This document shows positions 51,700 to 63,594 of a stretch of 64,000 nt of DNA, one piece after another; position 1 is the first letter of the stretch, and each line of letters begins with the position of its first letter. The notes below the pieces were generated by a model, which was not told the origin of the DNA, did not search any database, and saw only the letters and a program-made list of their open reading frames with translations. The position numbers and the translations under genes were made by a program. The DNA is taken from the NCBI GenBank assembly GCA_036365515.1, contig CM070873.1, forward strand, positions 212,149,376-212,213,375. Direction: 5' to 3'. Origin of the DNA: Torymus aiolomorphi. Its lineage: Eukaryota; Arthropoda; Insecta; Hymenoptera; Torymidae.

Positions 51700-53500
51700 T
51701 CAGGGATTTCATTTTCCTTTCAGGAAAAGCAGCAACTATAAGAGACCACCTGTCAGATTTAATAGGTGTACTCATCATTAATGTTGATAGGTATATAAGT
51801 GTGTTTTCGAATTAATTTAAAAGCGTATAAGAATGATAGAACTCTGCTTCTATAATGCATTTCATGCATTAAATGTATTTTTAAGCTGATTATGTATATT
51901 TTTAAGCCGATATATTTTTAAGCCAATATCTTTTTGTAAGTAGGTATAATTTCATAAAAAAAAAATTAAATTATGCAATTTTTCAGATTTATAGTTGAGG
52001 CACTGCTTGTGTATTTTTTATAGAACTGTCAAAATGAAAAAATACATATTTTCATTTTTTTATTATATTATATCTACTTACAGAAAGATAAAGTCAACTC
52101 AAACATACATGATATGTTTGAGATGCATTACTGAAGCGGATATCTATCATTCTTATATTCTTTGGATTAAGTACGGACAAATCATCTGAAAGTAAATATC
52201 GATAACATTGAATGGCCAATACATCTGCTAAATCTGACAGGTGGCTTTTATATTGTAGGAGCAGGATTCATTATCTTTTCAAGTTTTAAGTTTTGTGAAG
52301 TTAGTGTAGTGTATAGTGTGAGTGAGTGTATCTGAAAATTCTGTACATCTATCAGCAGTTTGCCCTGCTGTAATAGCTATGTTCACAAAATGAAAGGAAT
52401 CCAATATTCAATTTAAGATTGCATGGTTGAGCAATAAATCTAAGTGCATGTAAAGATTGTGAGAAAGTTATTTTAACCTGTAAAATTCAGTTAAATTGTA
52501 GTAGTTAATCAATAATTACTGAACATGAATTGACTTTTACAGGTTATAGTCAACTTTTCATAATTCTGACAGGTACCTATAGATTTATTATTCAATCATA
52601 CTCTCTTAAAGAAAAAATTAAATACCATATTACAAGCAGGCCTATAAATCTATAGATCTTTCGGACAGACTGACACTACACGGAACCTCAGATTTCATAA
52701 GAAAAAATGTATTTAATTAAATAGGCAGAAATTTAGAACTTGAAAAGACGAATTAATCCCGCTCCTGTAATATAAAAGCCACCTGTCAGATTTAGCAGGT
52801 ATACTCATCATTAAGTTTGTCAATGTTTACTTTGAGGTGATGTGTTTTAGTACTTAATCCAAAAGAATATAAGAATGATAGAAATCTGCTTTTATAATGT
52901 ATTTCAGGTATCGCTTGTATTTCTTAGCTGATTTTATCTTTCTGTAAGTAGGTATAATTTAATAAAAAAAAAAAAAAATGAAATTATGCAATTTTCCAGA
53001 TTTAGCTAAGACACTGCTTGTGTATTTCTTAGAACTGTTAAAAATGAAAAATTACATATTTTCATTTTTTTTATTAAATTATATGTAATTTCAGAAAGAT
53101 AAAGTCAACTCCAAAGAACATGAGATGTCTGAAATGCATTACTCAAGCGGATATCTATCATTCTTATATTCTTTGGATTAAGTACGAACACATCACCTGA
53201 AAGTAAATATCGATAACATTGAATGGCCAATCCAACTGCTAAATTTGACAGGTGGCTTTTATATTGTAGGAGCCGGATGAATTTTCTTGTCAAGTTTTGA
53301 ATTTTGACCCTTTTCATGTAGTGTAGTGTGAGTCTGTCCGAAAGATCTATAGATCTATAGGTCTGCTATAACAGCTATGTTGACAAGATGCAAGGCATAG
53401 AATATTTAATTTAAGGGGATATGGTTGAGCTATAAATCTGAGAGCATGTAAAAATTATGAAAAATTTATATTAATCTGTAAAAGTCAGTTTGATTCATTG
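51700..53500. repeat. ~1.06-kb unit in direct duplication, each with inverted ends
   Basis: CACCTGTCAGATTTA at about 51749 and 52780, AGAATGATAGAA at 51830 and 52871, AAAGATAAAGTCAACTC at 52085 and 53096, and GACAGGTGGCTTTTATATTGTAGGAGC at 52239 and 53250 mark two long copies. Within each copy the first and fourth marks are inverted, forming a ~500-bp palindrome. GATCTATAGATC-containing short palindromes occur near 52650 and 53345. Confidence 0.8.
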
Positions 53501-54188
53501 ACTTTGAAGGGGGTGCCATGATCAATTTTTACATCGATAAAAATAGAATCTGGCTTTACTCCAAAAATTTTAAATTTAAATTCTTAATTTTTATCCACAT
53601 ATTTGTAACAAGCAATTTTATTTCTGAAATACTGTTTTAATACTTTTATAATAATTGTAAGATTCTGTTTTTATTAATTTGTGAATTTGAACAAAGATGT
53701 GATATTTAATTAAATGTTATCAGTTTTTAATTTTTAATAACAAATAATTTCTTCTTTTTCAGTTAAAATCTAGAATATTGTCTAACAACATCAGTAAACT
53801 TCTACAATAAACATGGCAAAATACTCAAGAGATTTGAAAAGACTAAACACACATAGGAAATTATAGATTTTTGTTTTCAGTGAGGAAACCAAGTTACTGC
53901 CTGCCAACACAATAGGATACCTACGCCCAGTTTCCAACTGACATAATGAATGCTGCGATAATAGTTTGCAAGTTAATCTTTTTTTAAATTTCCGAAAATC
54001 GCGTTTTTTTCGACTTCTAGAGTGGCGTTACCCCTTAGGCTGCCTTTTCATGCGCAAATCTAAAACGCTAAAACGCTGAAAAGTTCGTTGTGTTCAACTT
54101 TTGAGCGTTGACGCTCGAATTTGGCCATATACTTTTACATGGGGTTTTCAGCGTTGTACCATTATAGCGATAGCATGAAAAGGCAACT
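53501..54188. other. Intergenic stretch starting with an AAGGGGGTGCCAT terminus
   Basis: AAGGGGGTGCCATGATCAATTTTT at 53508 matches the terminus at 48264 and, in reverse, the one at 57630-57655. Nothing coding was seen. Confidence 0.4.
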
Positions 54189-54694
54189 TTAAGGTGGTTC
54201 TGCTCGACTCCCTAGTCAAAATAAGTGCTAAATGATGAAGTTACCTAAAATTAAAAAACCATAGTTGTAATGTGATTTATTTATTATAAAGTGTATTTAA
54301 CATGACTAAGATAACTTTTTTCACAAAATGTCGATATTGTAGAAACTAGATGTTGTCACTACAAACAACTATTGATAAATCACCGGAATCTTTTTTGTTT
54401 CTTTACTGATTTTAGATTTAGAAATACTATTTATGATGGAAACCCTTCATGAGTCTCTATACATTACTCCAAAAATAATAAAAAATGTTTGTAGTGACGA
54501 TATCTAGTTTCTAAAATATCGCCATTTTACAATAAGTTACTTTAGTCATGTTAAATAAACTATTTATAATACATTGACTATCTCTATCATTTTAAATAAA
54601 TAAATCACATTACAACTATGTTTTTTTTTTAATTTTAGGTAACTTCTATATTTAGCACTGCTTTGACTAGAGAGTCCGAGGAGAACCACCTTAA
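54189..54694. mobile_element. Palindromic MITE with TTAAGGTGGTTCT ends
   Basis: TTTAAGGTGGTTCTGCTCGACTC at the left and the reverse complement GAGTCCGAGGAGAACCACCTTAA at the right. The arms continue through TTACCTAAAATTAAAAAACC and TAGAAACTAGAT.TTGTC for about 200 bp each. Confidence 0.85.
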
Positions 54695-54861
54695 TAAAAA
54701 AAAAAAAAACAATTTTTTGTGGCCCAGTTAATTTAAAGAAGCAAAAAAAATTTTAATTTTTGTGCAAATAATTGTATGAGTAAATTCATAACTAATAAAA
54801 TGCCAAACTTTCAGGTTTTACGTCTGACTACCTGTGGTCAGACAGCAGATTTCCCATGGAT

Positions 54862-56043
54862 CCCCTTATAAAAATATCCTATAGAAAATCCTGTAGGAAA
54901 TGCTATAGAAAATCCTGTAGGCATTCCGTAGAAATCCTATAGGAATCCTATAGGATACTCTATAGGCAGTCCTATATGAAATTCTATATAGGAAGTTCTA
55001 TAGGAAATCCTATGTGAATTTCGCGCTTTTTCTGTAGGAAATTCTATAGGAAATCCTATAGGAAATTCTGTAGGTAATTCTGTAGAAAAAACTGCAGACA
55101 ATTTTACATGGAAAATCCTGCAGGGAATTCTGGAGTATTTTCGTGAAAACAGTTTATAGAGGTTTAGCATCTTATTTAGCGCTGTAACATCGCACAGCAA
55201 AATCAGTGGCAAACAGTCCTAGGTAAGGAGTTGCACCTAGGGACTGCCGTGCCCGACTGCCGGCGCTTACCGATTAAGCCCAATGAGCTTAGATATCAAA
55301 ATCAAGGTAATCCTTGTCACATTGACTCTCCATAAAGTCGTTCAAACGGTTGAATCTCACGGCTTTACATACCCTCGCGGTTCCAATGTGTTTATGAGAG
55401 TCCCGACTGTTGCGCCCCATAGCGGCATAGCAGCGAACATACATAAACGAAGCTCTGGAGAAGCAAGCTTCTACCGCATGCCGCAGCGCAGCGCAGCAGT
55501 CGGGACTCTCATAAACACATTGGAACCGCGAGGGTATGTAAAGCCATGAGATTCAACCGTTCGAACGACTTTACGGAGAGTCAATATGACAAGGATTACC
55601 TTGATTTTGATATCTGAGCTCATTGGGCTTAATCGGCAAGCGCCGGCAGTCGTGCACGGCAGTCCCTAGGTGCAACTCCTTATCTAGGACTGTTTGCCAC
55701 TGATTCTGCTGTGCGATGTTACAGCGCTTAATAAGATGCTAAACCTCTATAAACTGTTTTCACGAAAATACTCCAGAATTCCCTGCAGGATTTTCGATGT
55801 AAAATTGTCTACAGTTTTTCCTACAGAATTACCTACAGAATTTCCTATAGGATTTCCTATAGGATTTCCTACAGGAAAAGCGCGAAATTCACATAGGATT
55901 TCCTATAGAACTTCCTATATAGAATTTCATATAGGACTGCCTATAGAGTATCCTATAGGATTCCTATAGGATTTCTACGGAATGCCTACAGGATTTTCTA
56001 TAGTATTTCCTACAGGATTTTCTATAGGATATTTTTATAAGGG
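54862..56043. mobile_element. 1.18-kb foldback with CCTATAGGA-repeat arms
   Basis: CCCTTATAAAAATATCCTATAG at the left and its reverse complement at the right. The outer ~270 bp of each arm consist of 12-15-bp units such as ATCCTATAGGAA and TTCTGTAGGAAAT. The inner parts (GTTTATAGAGGTTTAGCATC; GGCGCTTACCGATTAAGC) are also paired, with a single-copy centre at about 55410-55495. Confidence 0.9.
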
Positions 56044-56059
56044 TCCACAGTTCCTCAAT

Positions 56060-56490
56060 CTAATTCAATCGCTTTATGCATCAACCGCATGGAGTATCCG
56101 GATCTCTGCCAGCTGCCGATTTCTCACCGGCAATATTTACACCTACGTTGTCAGCATACTGATTGCCCGGAACTCCTTCAAATTCTACCCAATTTATAAT
56201 TCGAAGTATATGAATCTTTATCAGAATCAAAGACTCGGTCTGCACATATCGCCGCACACATCCACGATAGCCGACGCGGCATATCACTGCGTGCTCAAGA
56301 AGAAGAAGAATCAGTGCATTGTGATAAGTAGCGAGAGCGGTTCCGGTAAGACCGAGTCAACGAATTTTCTGCTCCATCATCTCACCACCCTGAGCCAGAA
56401 GAGCTCGCCCGCTCGCGGGGTCAAGCAATGAGTCTCAGCGCCGGACCCGTGCTCGAGGACTTTGGTAACACGAAAACTGTACACAAAAGA
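56060..56490 (+). pseudogene. Myosin IX motor-domain pseudogene fragment
   Basis: The frame gives [64 protein letters not shown] and then [19 protein letters not shown], in the order of the N-terminal part of a myosin head. The P-loop of an active myosin is GESGSGKT; here the first glycine codon is changed to serine. NQCIVIS and [10 protein letters not shown] point to class IX (Rho-GAP myosin). A frameshift near 56425 precedes LSAGPVLEDFGNTKT. It directly abuts the foldback element, so transposon-mediated capture or retrocopying is plausible. Confidence 0.8.
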
Positions 56491-56524
56491 TGAGACCACT
56501 TTGCTTGCATATTCAAGTGTACTT

Positions 56525-56960
56525 AGTGTTATCAAGAGGACTGTAAGCAAGAGGACTGTCAATCAAGACGACTGTAAGCAAGAGGACTGTCAATTAAGAC
56601 GACTGTAAGCAAGAGGACTGTAAGCAGGAGGACTGTCAATCAAGAGGACTGTAAGCAAGAGGACTGTAAGCAAGAGGACTGGCAATCAAGAGGACTGCCA
56701 ATCAAGAGGACTTTGCCAAACAAGATGATTGTAAATCAAGAGGACTTTGCCAACCAAGAGGATTTTTTCGTTTAATAGGATTTTATCAATCAAAAGGATT
56801 TTTTCGATCAAGAGGATATTCTTAATCAAAAGGACTTTTTAATCAAGAAAACATTTTCAATCAAGAGGATTTTATTAATCAAGAGAATTTTTTCATAATT
56901 TTTTAATTAAGACAAGTATATAAACCAAGAGGATTATTTTAGTCAAGAGGATATAGTAGA
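56525..56960. repeat. ~15-bp minisatellite AAGAGGACTGTAAGC
   Basis: More than 20 units; the first half is rich in AAGAGGACTGTAAGC and GACTGTCAATC, the second half decays into AAGAGGATTTTTTC-type units. Confidence 0.95.
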
Positions 56961-57907
56961 TCATATGCAAAAAATTTTAAGAATAACAGGAATTAATTCT
57001 CTGCTCGGCTTTTCACATTAGTAGACAATTAGTCTCAGTGCTGAGGGAGCTCTGTCTAAGCATCTGGAATTGCCTCGGTAATCAAATGTTCTTCTACGTA
57101 TTTTTAGGCGCAAAAATGGTTATTTATTTTGGTACTAATAATTTTGTACAAAAAATTTGCTTTTTTTTATATAAAATTTAAATTCAGAATAAGAAAAAAC
57201 GTCATTCTATTTTAAGAAAATAAAATACGTTGAAATAATGTCTCAGTAAACCAATCAGAATAAATGATCTGTTTATTTGTTATTAACAATTATATAGCAA
57301 TTCACTGTTTTTGTGTTTACCAAAGCATGATACATTATTTCAAAGTATTTTCTTTCCTTAAAATGAAATGTTAGTTTTATTCTAAATTTACATCTTATAA
57401 AAAGAGCAATTTTTTAAATAAAATTGTCGGTGACAAACAAATTCACCGTTTTTTAGCCTGGAAACCACCAAATTTGAATTCTGCGCCTCAAAATATGTAA
57501 AAAACGCTTGTTTACTGTGTCAACTCCGGTCGGAAACACGCCATAACGGAATGTGTACGCGACGCCACCTAACGACAAATTTTTGTACATTACCGCCATA
57601 CTCCTATGGTAAAGTAGTTTTGTTCTTTAAAATCGAGTATGGCACCCCCTTAACGGAACCACTATAAATGGTTTATCATTGATTGAATTTTTTGCAATTT
57701 CAATACAATTGAATATTTTATATTTTCTCAATGAAAACTAATAATATCAAAATACCTGGACTATGTTCTTTTTTATAACACTAGTTTACTTCTACCACGC
57801 TCCGCGCGCATCCTATATCCATATCAAACTTTGAGGTTATGTTCAATCGTTTCATTTGCCAATATTTTTATATGATACGTCATAAAATTAAAGTTAGAAG
57901 TACATTG
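56961..57907. other. AT-rich intergenic stretch
   Basis: No gene recognised. It includes the inverted terminus GAGTATGGCACCCCCTTAA at about 57635-57653. Confidence 0.35.
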
Positions 57908-57977
57908 ATTTTATTATTATTATTATTATTGTTATTAATATTATTATTATTGTTATTATTATTATTATTATTATTAT
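57908..57977. repeat. (ATT)n microsatellite
   Basis: About 70 bp of ATT/TTA trinucleotides with GTT interruptions. Confidence 0.9.
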
Positions 57978-59525
57978 ATACTGTAACGGGCTAAAAGCTT
58001 TCCTCGATGCGCTATATCTCAACGCGGACTTGCCGATGAACGGCGCAGCAATTAACAGGCGCGAGCACTTACTCGTGCCAACCCTCGATGATTAGCGGCC
58101 CGTCAGCTCCGCGCTGTTGCTCGCCGTCGGCTGCTTTCAGCAGCAGCCGCGCCTTTTCGCTCCGTTACAACGCGCGACTTCGTCGTCGCGCTCTCTCTCG
58201 ATAGTGCTGCCCCAGCTGCTCAGTTATCACGCGAGTACTATACTTACTCGCGACCGCGGAAGCCGGCGGTATTCTTCACCGTGCCATCGAATAGGGAATT
58301 GAAAGTAGGATGCGTGAAATAATACGCGAACAAGTAAAAGCAACGAATTATCTTTATTGCCTCTGGAGGCTGTTCACTATTTACATGCGCGGCGCGTACT
58401 CTAGGAGAGTCTCTACAACCTTGCGCGTGCGTGTGCGCTCGCGTGTATAAGGTATACCTATATATAGCGCTCTCCTATATATAGGTATACCTTATACACG
58501 GCGAGCGCACACGCACGCGCAAGGTTGTAGAGACTCCCTAGGTACGCGCCGACTCGGGTGGTGCGCCCGCGCACGCGAAGTACGTGTGTGCGCGGTCGCA
58601 CACACGTACGCGCAAAAGCGGCTCGCGCCGACGTAGGCCGATCGCCGCGCGCGATCGACTCTCGCGCGCGCGTCGGCGGCCTCACTCACTCGCGCGGGTC
58701 TCACTCCCCGGACGCTCGTCGTCCTCGGGGGGAGGCACGCGATCGCCTGGCCAGGACTTACCTCCGTCGCCTATAGTAAGGGCTTGATCGGACCCTCTCC
58801 GCGGTGTCGGCTGCCGTGTGCTGCGGCGTCTCTCTCTCTCTCTCTCCCCTCTTCTCTCCGCCGCGGGGCTTTCGCTCTCTCTCTCGCTCCCGCGAGTCGG
58901 CTCGGCCGTAGCTGGCTTCAGCCGCGATGCTCCCTTCCTCTCTCACTTGCGCTCTCGGCCGCGGTTGAGCGTGGCTCTCTCTCCCTCTCTCTCAACCACG
59001 AGGGAACGCGGCTCTCGGCGCCGTGCTGCGTCTCTCTCTCCTTCGCTGCACTATTGCACTACTCGTGGCGGCGTCTCTCTCTCTCCCTCTCGTGCACTAC
59101 ACTCTGACTCTCCAAGTCTTCGCGCACGGGGGACGAGCAACTGCTGCAGCTACGGCAGAAGCGATACTGCCGGGCTCTGTCTCTCGCTCTCTTTCCCCCT
59201 CGCGCAAGGTTGTCGCGAGTTTTCATTTCGGGGCTCATTGTGTGTCGTAGTTGCGCTCGGTACTTTTCGCACAGCTACACGTGCAAGCAACTACACACAC
59301 ACACGCAAGCCCCCGGAGAAATACGAGGACAAGCCCGACTCTATTTGTAAATCCTCATGCCGCAATTATCGGCCTTGCCTTCTCCAAGGCCGCGGTATGT
59401 TTATGTTTTCGGTCAACTACCTGTGTGTATACCGTGCGTCGGAGATCGGCTCGATCCGAGCCCCGTGTTCGCGCACATATACACACACAGACGCGCCTGC
59501 CGTTACAATACTCAATTTAATTGTA
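57978..59525. other. GC- and CpG-rich block, possible promoter region
   Basis: The base composition changes abruptly from the AT-rich surroundings. CpG is abundant, and 58820-59230 has many CTCTCTCT runs (GAGA-type). Frames here are low-complexity and overlapping, so none is accepted as a gene. No splice-bounded exon was identified. It could be a promoter or first-exon region of an unseen gene or a GC-rich repeat. Confidence 0.35.
58398..58545. repeat. Long GC-rich hairpin
   Basis: GAGTCTCTACAACCTTGCGCGTGCG at the left is the reverse complement of the right arm ending AGAGACTC, the arms meeting at a TATATATA-type centre near 58470 (GTATACC on both sides). Arms about 65 bp. Confidence 0.85.
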
Positions 59526-61266
59526 TCATAATATGTAAAATTTGAAAATAGACATTCAAATTATGTCAATTTCGCGCGTTTCACAGCTAATAATGTTACC
59601 ACAATATATTTAAATATATTCCAACAAAATCATAATTTCCACGTTTAATACAATTATAAGTACATGGGTATAATTATCTGACAATTTATGGAAAAAATTT
59701 TTTTTTTATTTTTACAGAACGTGAAGAAATAAGAGAAACATATTATTTTTTTATTAGTATTTTAATATACTAATCTTGAAAAAAATAGTGGTATATTGTA
59801 CAATGCACAGACTATAAAATTTCTACTTTTTTATTTATTAGAAAAATAAACAAGAACCAGCAATAATTGAAATTCTAAAGTAGTATATAAGTATACTTGT
59901 ATGTTTAAGGTTATATGGGCTATATGTAAAAAATAATGTCAGATCAATAAAATTTCGTCAGTAGGTCAATAATATGATTATAAACGTCTCTGCCAAATTT
60001 AAATATGATTTGCGAGCTAGTTTTCGAGATATTGTAGTTTAAAATTAACGTGGATTCTTAAGGAGATTCTCTGAATATGGTTATATTTTTCATAGTTATT
60101 GAAAAAATTAAGTTGAAAAAATAGTTTTTAGTTCTTGTAAATTTGTGTATATTTGTAATCGATTGCAATTGAAATGAATTGCTTTTGCGAGCTAGTATAT
60201 TAAAGTTATAGCATAAAAACTGTGTAATAAGGCGTACAGTCATACCAAAAAGTGAAAAAAATGAGCATTAAAATGTTCTAAAACCAATGTAAAGTTTTCT
60301 TCATAGTACTAAAAAACATTTTACACATTTGATTACTCTTAGTACTGTAGAATATTACTGTTTTCGACGAATTATACGAGCAAAATATTTGTCTTAAATT
60401 TTTTAATGAGACCTTATTGCGGCCAATACAACCTTAAATAAGCACTTATATTCTATTTAGGAGAGATATGTTTTTTGCATATAGTTGAACCAATAATAAT
60501 TAATGTATAAAAATAAACATATTACAAAGTTGTAAAAAATTTATTAAATTGGAAGAGTCACTGTAACAAAGTCGCTAAAAGAGAACTTACCATACATATT
60601 TACTTATCTATTTATTTATCTACATATATACATAAGGTAAAATACTTGATTACCCAATAAATTCAGCATAGGGAAAAGTTTGAATGTATATTCTGATACC
60701 AATAAGTTTTTTAAATAATGTCTTGGATATAACTAATTTTGAATCTATTTTATTACTACTATTCTTTTCTACAAAACTAAATCTATTTTAATGTTTCTTT
60801 TAAATTAAGTCAGTTTATAGATATAGACCCAAAGAGCTGCTAAACAGAACATCATACATTAAGACAAGTTGAGAGTAGACGCAATAATTGGACAAACATT
60901 AGTATCAATGTATAGACATATCTTTTTAAATGTGCCTCATGACCTAAATACAGAAGAACAGATATACATAAAGTTGGTACATGATTCTTTCATTTAAATA
61001 TATTCTCTAAAAATTTCCCTGGGTATTATAATGAACCGAATGCTTAAATTTAGTCAATATTGATTGGACTACGTAGCTTATATTGTCATTGTACGCATTA
61101 AAAATTGTTGTATTTTTTGTTGATCCCGATTTTGGCTACCTCATCTTACTTTATTAATTGAATGATTATATATAATTTTTTTAAATATGTTAAATTTTTA
61201 TGTGGCAATTTTTCTTTCATAATTACGTTTATATATTTATTAGCAATAATTAAGTATTACACATAC
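59526..61266. other. AT-rich stretch, no gene recognised
   Basis: No coding pattern, repeat or element ends noted. If the minus-strand exon at 61267-61368 is real, this is partly its first intron. Confidence 0.35.
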
Positions 61267-61368
61267 CTCCTGCTCATTTAAAATTCTTCTGGCTTTTCTT
61301 TTAGCATATTTAGTTAGTTGTATATTATCTTCATTAGAGAAATATTTCTTGTTTTTGCGGCCAGCCAT
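61267..61368 (-). CDS. Possible first coding exon of a minus-strand gene
   Basis: ATG at 61368 followed by 34 open codons and a donor GTATGT (61266-61261). The peptide begins MAGRKNKKYFSNED and is strongly basic (KYAKRKARR). Further exons were not found in the AT-rich DNA to the left. It faces the plus-strand gene at 62176 across about 0.8 kb, as in a divergent pair. No homology recognised. Confidence 0.4.
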
Positions 61369-62175
61369 AATCTGAATGAAAAAATTCACAAAACTCTACA
61401 ACTTATATTAAGAAGGATGATAATACTTTTTTTCCCTTAGATAGGTTTAAACTTCAAGTTAAGTCCTCAACGATAATACTTTTCTTTATAAATTATAGAA
61501 ATTTGTCACTGCTTACTACTTGTTTAGTATACAGAAAGATACATGTTACTACTTCTCTTTAACAACATCAACAAAAGTTTAGGGCTAGTACACGTACAAA
61601 GAGACAGACACATTGTTTCCGTCACAAAAATTGGGAATCCCATCTGTGTCCATCATGATCTATGGTACTCATTTAGATGAAAAGGATAATCTAGCTAAAA
61701 TATAATTCGTGACCATTACTCCCTCTTAGTGTTTTATAATTTTGAAGTTTTAAAACATTGTGTCATTATATTTATATATAAGTATAAGATTGATTTGATA
61801 TTTTAGTATTTATTACATTTAATTGTAACGTCATAATTTTATATTAGGAGACGGAGATAATTAAATATCTAACAGCATGGCACACGATACATAAAACAGC
61901 ACAAAATCTTATAAATGTAGACTCTACCTAATCTTACAACTGCTTAAGCTTAACTATAGTAAAACCAAACTACATGAATATGGATCGTCTATGTTATATA
62001 CAGATGATTTATTATCTATTATTAATATTATTAATATTTATTATAAAGCAGGTCTTATCGTATAATTCGTATACTTGTAGTATACGAATAAGTTGTAAAA
62101 AGTTGTACTTGTGATTTTGTAATTGATACAAATGAAATATTAAATGTTAAATGTAATTAATTTTCTTATATTATC

Positions 62176-63570
62176 ATGGATTCGATTAAATGGGCTCTTA
62201 TTAGGTATTTCAAGGAAAATGATGACTATATTGTACCTATTTCTGATATCAAAGAAAATTTCGTTGAAAACAATAAAAAACGTTTGAGAGATTTCAAACC
62301 TAAAAACTGCGATGATTTTGATAAAACAAAGTTATACTATTGCAAATGGATTTGTAATAACAATTGTTATGATAAGAATGAAGAGAATTGGCACTGGTAT
62401 AAAACCAGTATTTTACTTTTAGCAGGTAAGTTTTATTATTTAATTTTAGCGTTTAATTATATTGAAATTTTTGCTACACAATCTGGTTTTTTAATTCTGA
62501 AATAGATTTATTTATTATTTTAAATTTTAATATTTCATATTCAGAAGTACTCTTATAGTAACATAATTTATGTGACCTTGCTGCGAATAGACTCAGCATA
62601 GATTTATTTGTACAAAACATTTGTACTGGCTTTAAAAAAATTTTTTTCCCAACTATCCACATAGTGCTGTGTCTATTCGCATCTCACTTGAAAGCTTAAA
62701 GACATGTAATTGTCTCAATACTTCAAGGGTTTTGCTTACCTGTCCCATATAAACTTGAAGACGTGTATTTATCAAAATACAGAATATTACCCACTTATAG
62801 TCATATTAAATGCTTGTGAGTCTATACTGTTATGGGTTTGACCTCCAAACTCTCCGACTTGGCATATTCGAAAAGAATCAATATAAAATGTAAATTCATT
62901 ACTTACAATTTCCAAACAAGGAGGAGTATTATTATTTCTTTAGTTCATTGCGTCCTTTTATTAATCAGATCTGACGTAGAAGTAAGTAAGGACGATTCTA
63001 TTCATACAACACATGATTATTCAACTTTAATTTTAAGTATTTTCTGCTTTTATTGACCTTTACAATATCTCTGATACTTTGACAGTTTGACTAACTTTTT
63101 GTGACGAGAACCTACTGCTTCTTATCTGTCATGTACATAACAATGATATTATTTATACACAGATTCTATATCTATAAATTGCACCTCTGATGTATGTTTA
63201 CTTGACTTATAACGCTTCACTCATAAAAAGATATATCTCATTTTTATATCAATTTATTACATGTCTTTAAAGTTTTACCCCCTCTGTGAAAAGGTACAGT
63301 GAAATGTGTTTGCATGCACCTCAACGGCATTAAAATCAACTTTCATTTTTTACAGAAACAGAAGCTGAGCTGAAAAATAAAATGCAATTTAGTCGAATTA
63401 AGTATTCGAAAAAAAGTATTTTAACAACATCTGATAGTGAATTTAAATCAGATTCAACAGCCAAAGTAAAAGTAAATATTGATCTAACAATAACTTTAGA
63501 TACTCTAGACATAAATTTAGATTTTTGCTTAACCTTTACCGTAAAGGCGCTCTGTTTAACTCGCTTATAA
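62176..63570 (+). CDS. Two-exon gene, N-terminus like BEN-domain-type insect proteins
   Basis: Exon 1 62176-62425 has an ATG and the donor GTAAGT at 62426; exon 2 63356-63570 follows a TTTTTTACAG acceptor; phase 1 is kept and the joined frame has 154 codons to a TAA. The N-terminus (IKWALIRYFKENDDYIVPIS) and a Trp-containing WHWYKTSILLLAG resemble the small beta-rich module that begins many insect proteins with a C-terminal BEN domain; this is memory-based. The second half (SKKSILTTSDSEFKSDS) is Ser/Lys-rich. No BEN domain is present within the window, so either the gene is short, the last part is retained intron, or more exons lie downstream. Confidence 0.5.
62426..63355. other. Intron of the right-hand gene
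   Basis: AT-rich. GTGACCTTGCTGCGAATAGAC at 62571 and GTGTCTATTCGCATCTCACTTG at 62670 are roughly inverted and suggest a short inserted repeat. Confidence 0.4.
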
Positions 63571-63594
63571 TCGTATGCTGCGTTTTTGAAAAAA

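Noticed and set aside
55982..56287. Frame starting within the foldback and running into the myosin fragment, and its antisense shadow
   Set aside because: The start lies in the CCTATAGGA repeat; only the myosin-like part is meaningful, and it is a pseudogene.
53508..57653. 4.1-kb transposon bounded by AAGGGGGTGCCAT inverted ends
   Set aside because: The ends match only over about 20 bp and the interval contains other complete elements; chance pairing of two members of one family is likelier.
58458..59545. Several overlapping frames up to 237 codons in the GC-rich block
   Set aside because: Stop-poor GC-rich, Ser/Leu/Arg low-complexity sequence open in several frames at once; typical of composition, not coding.
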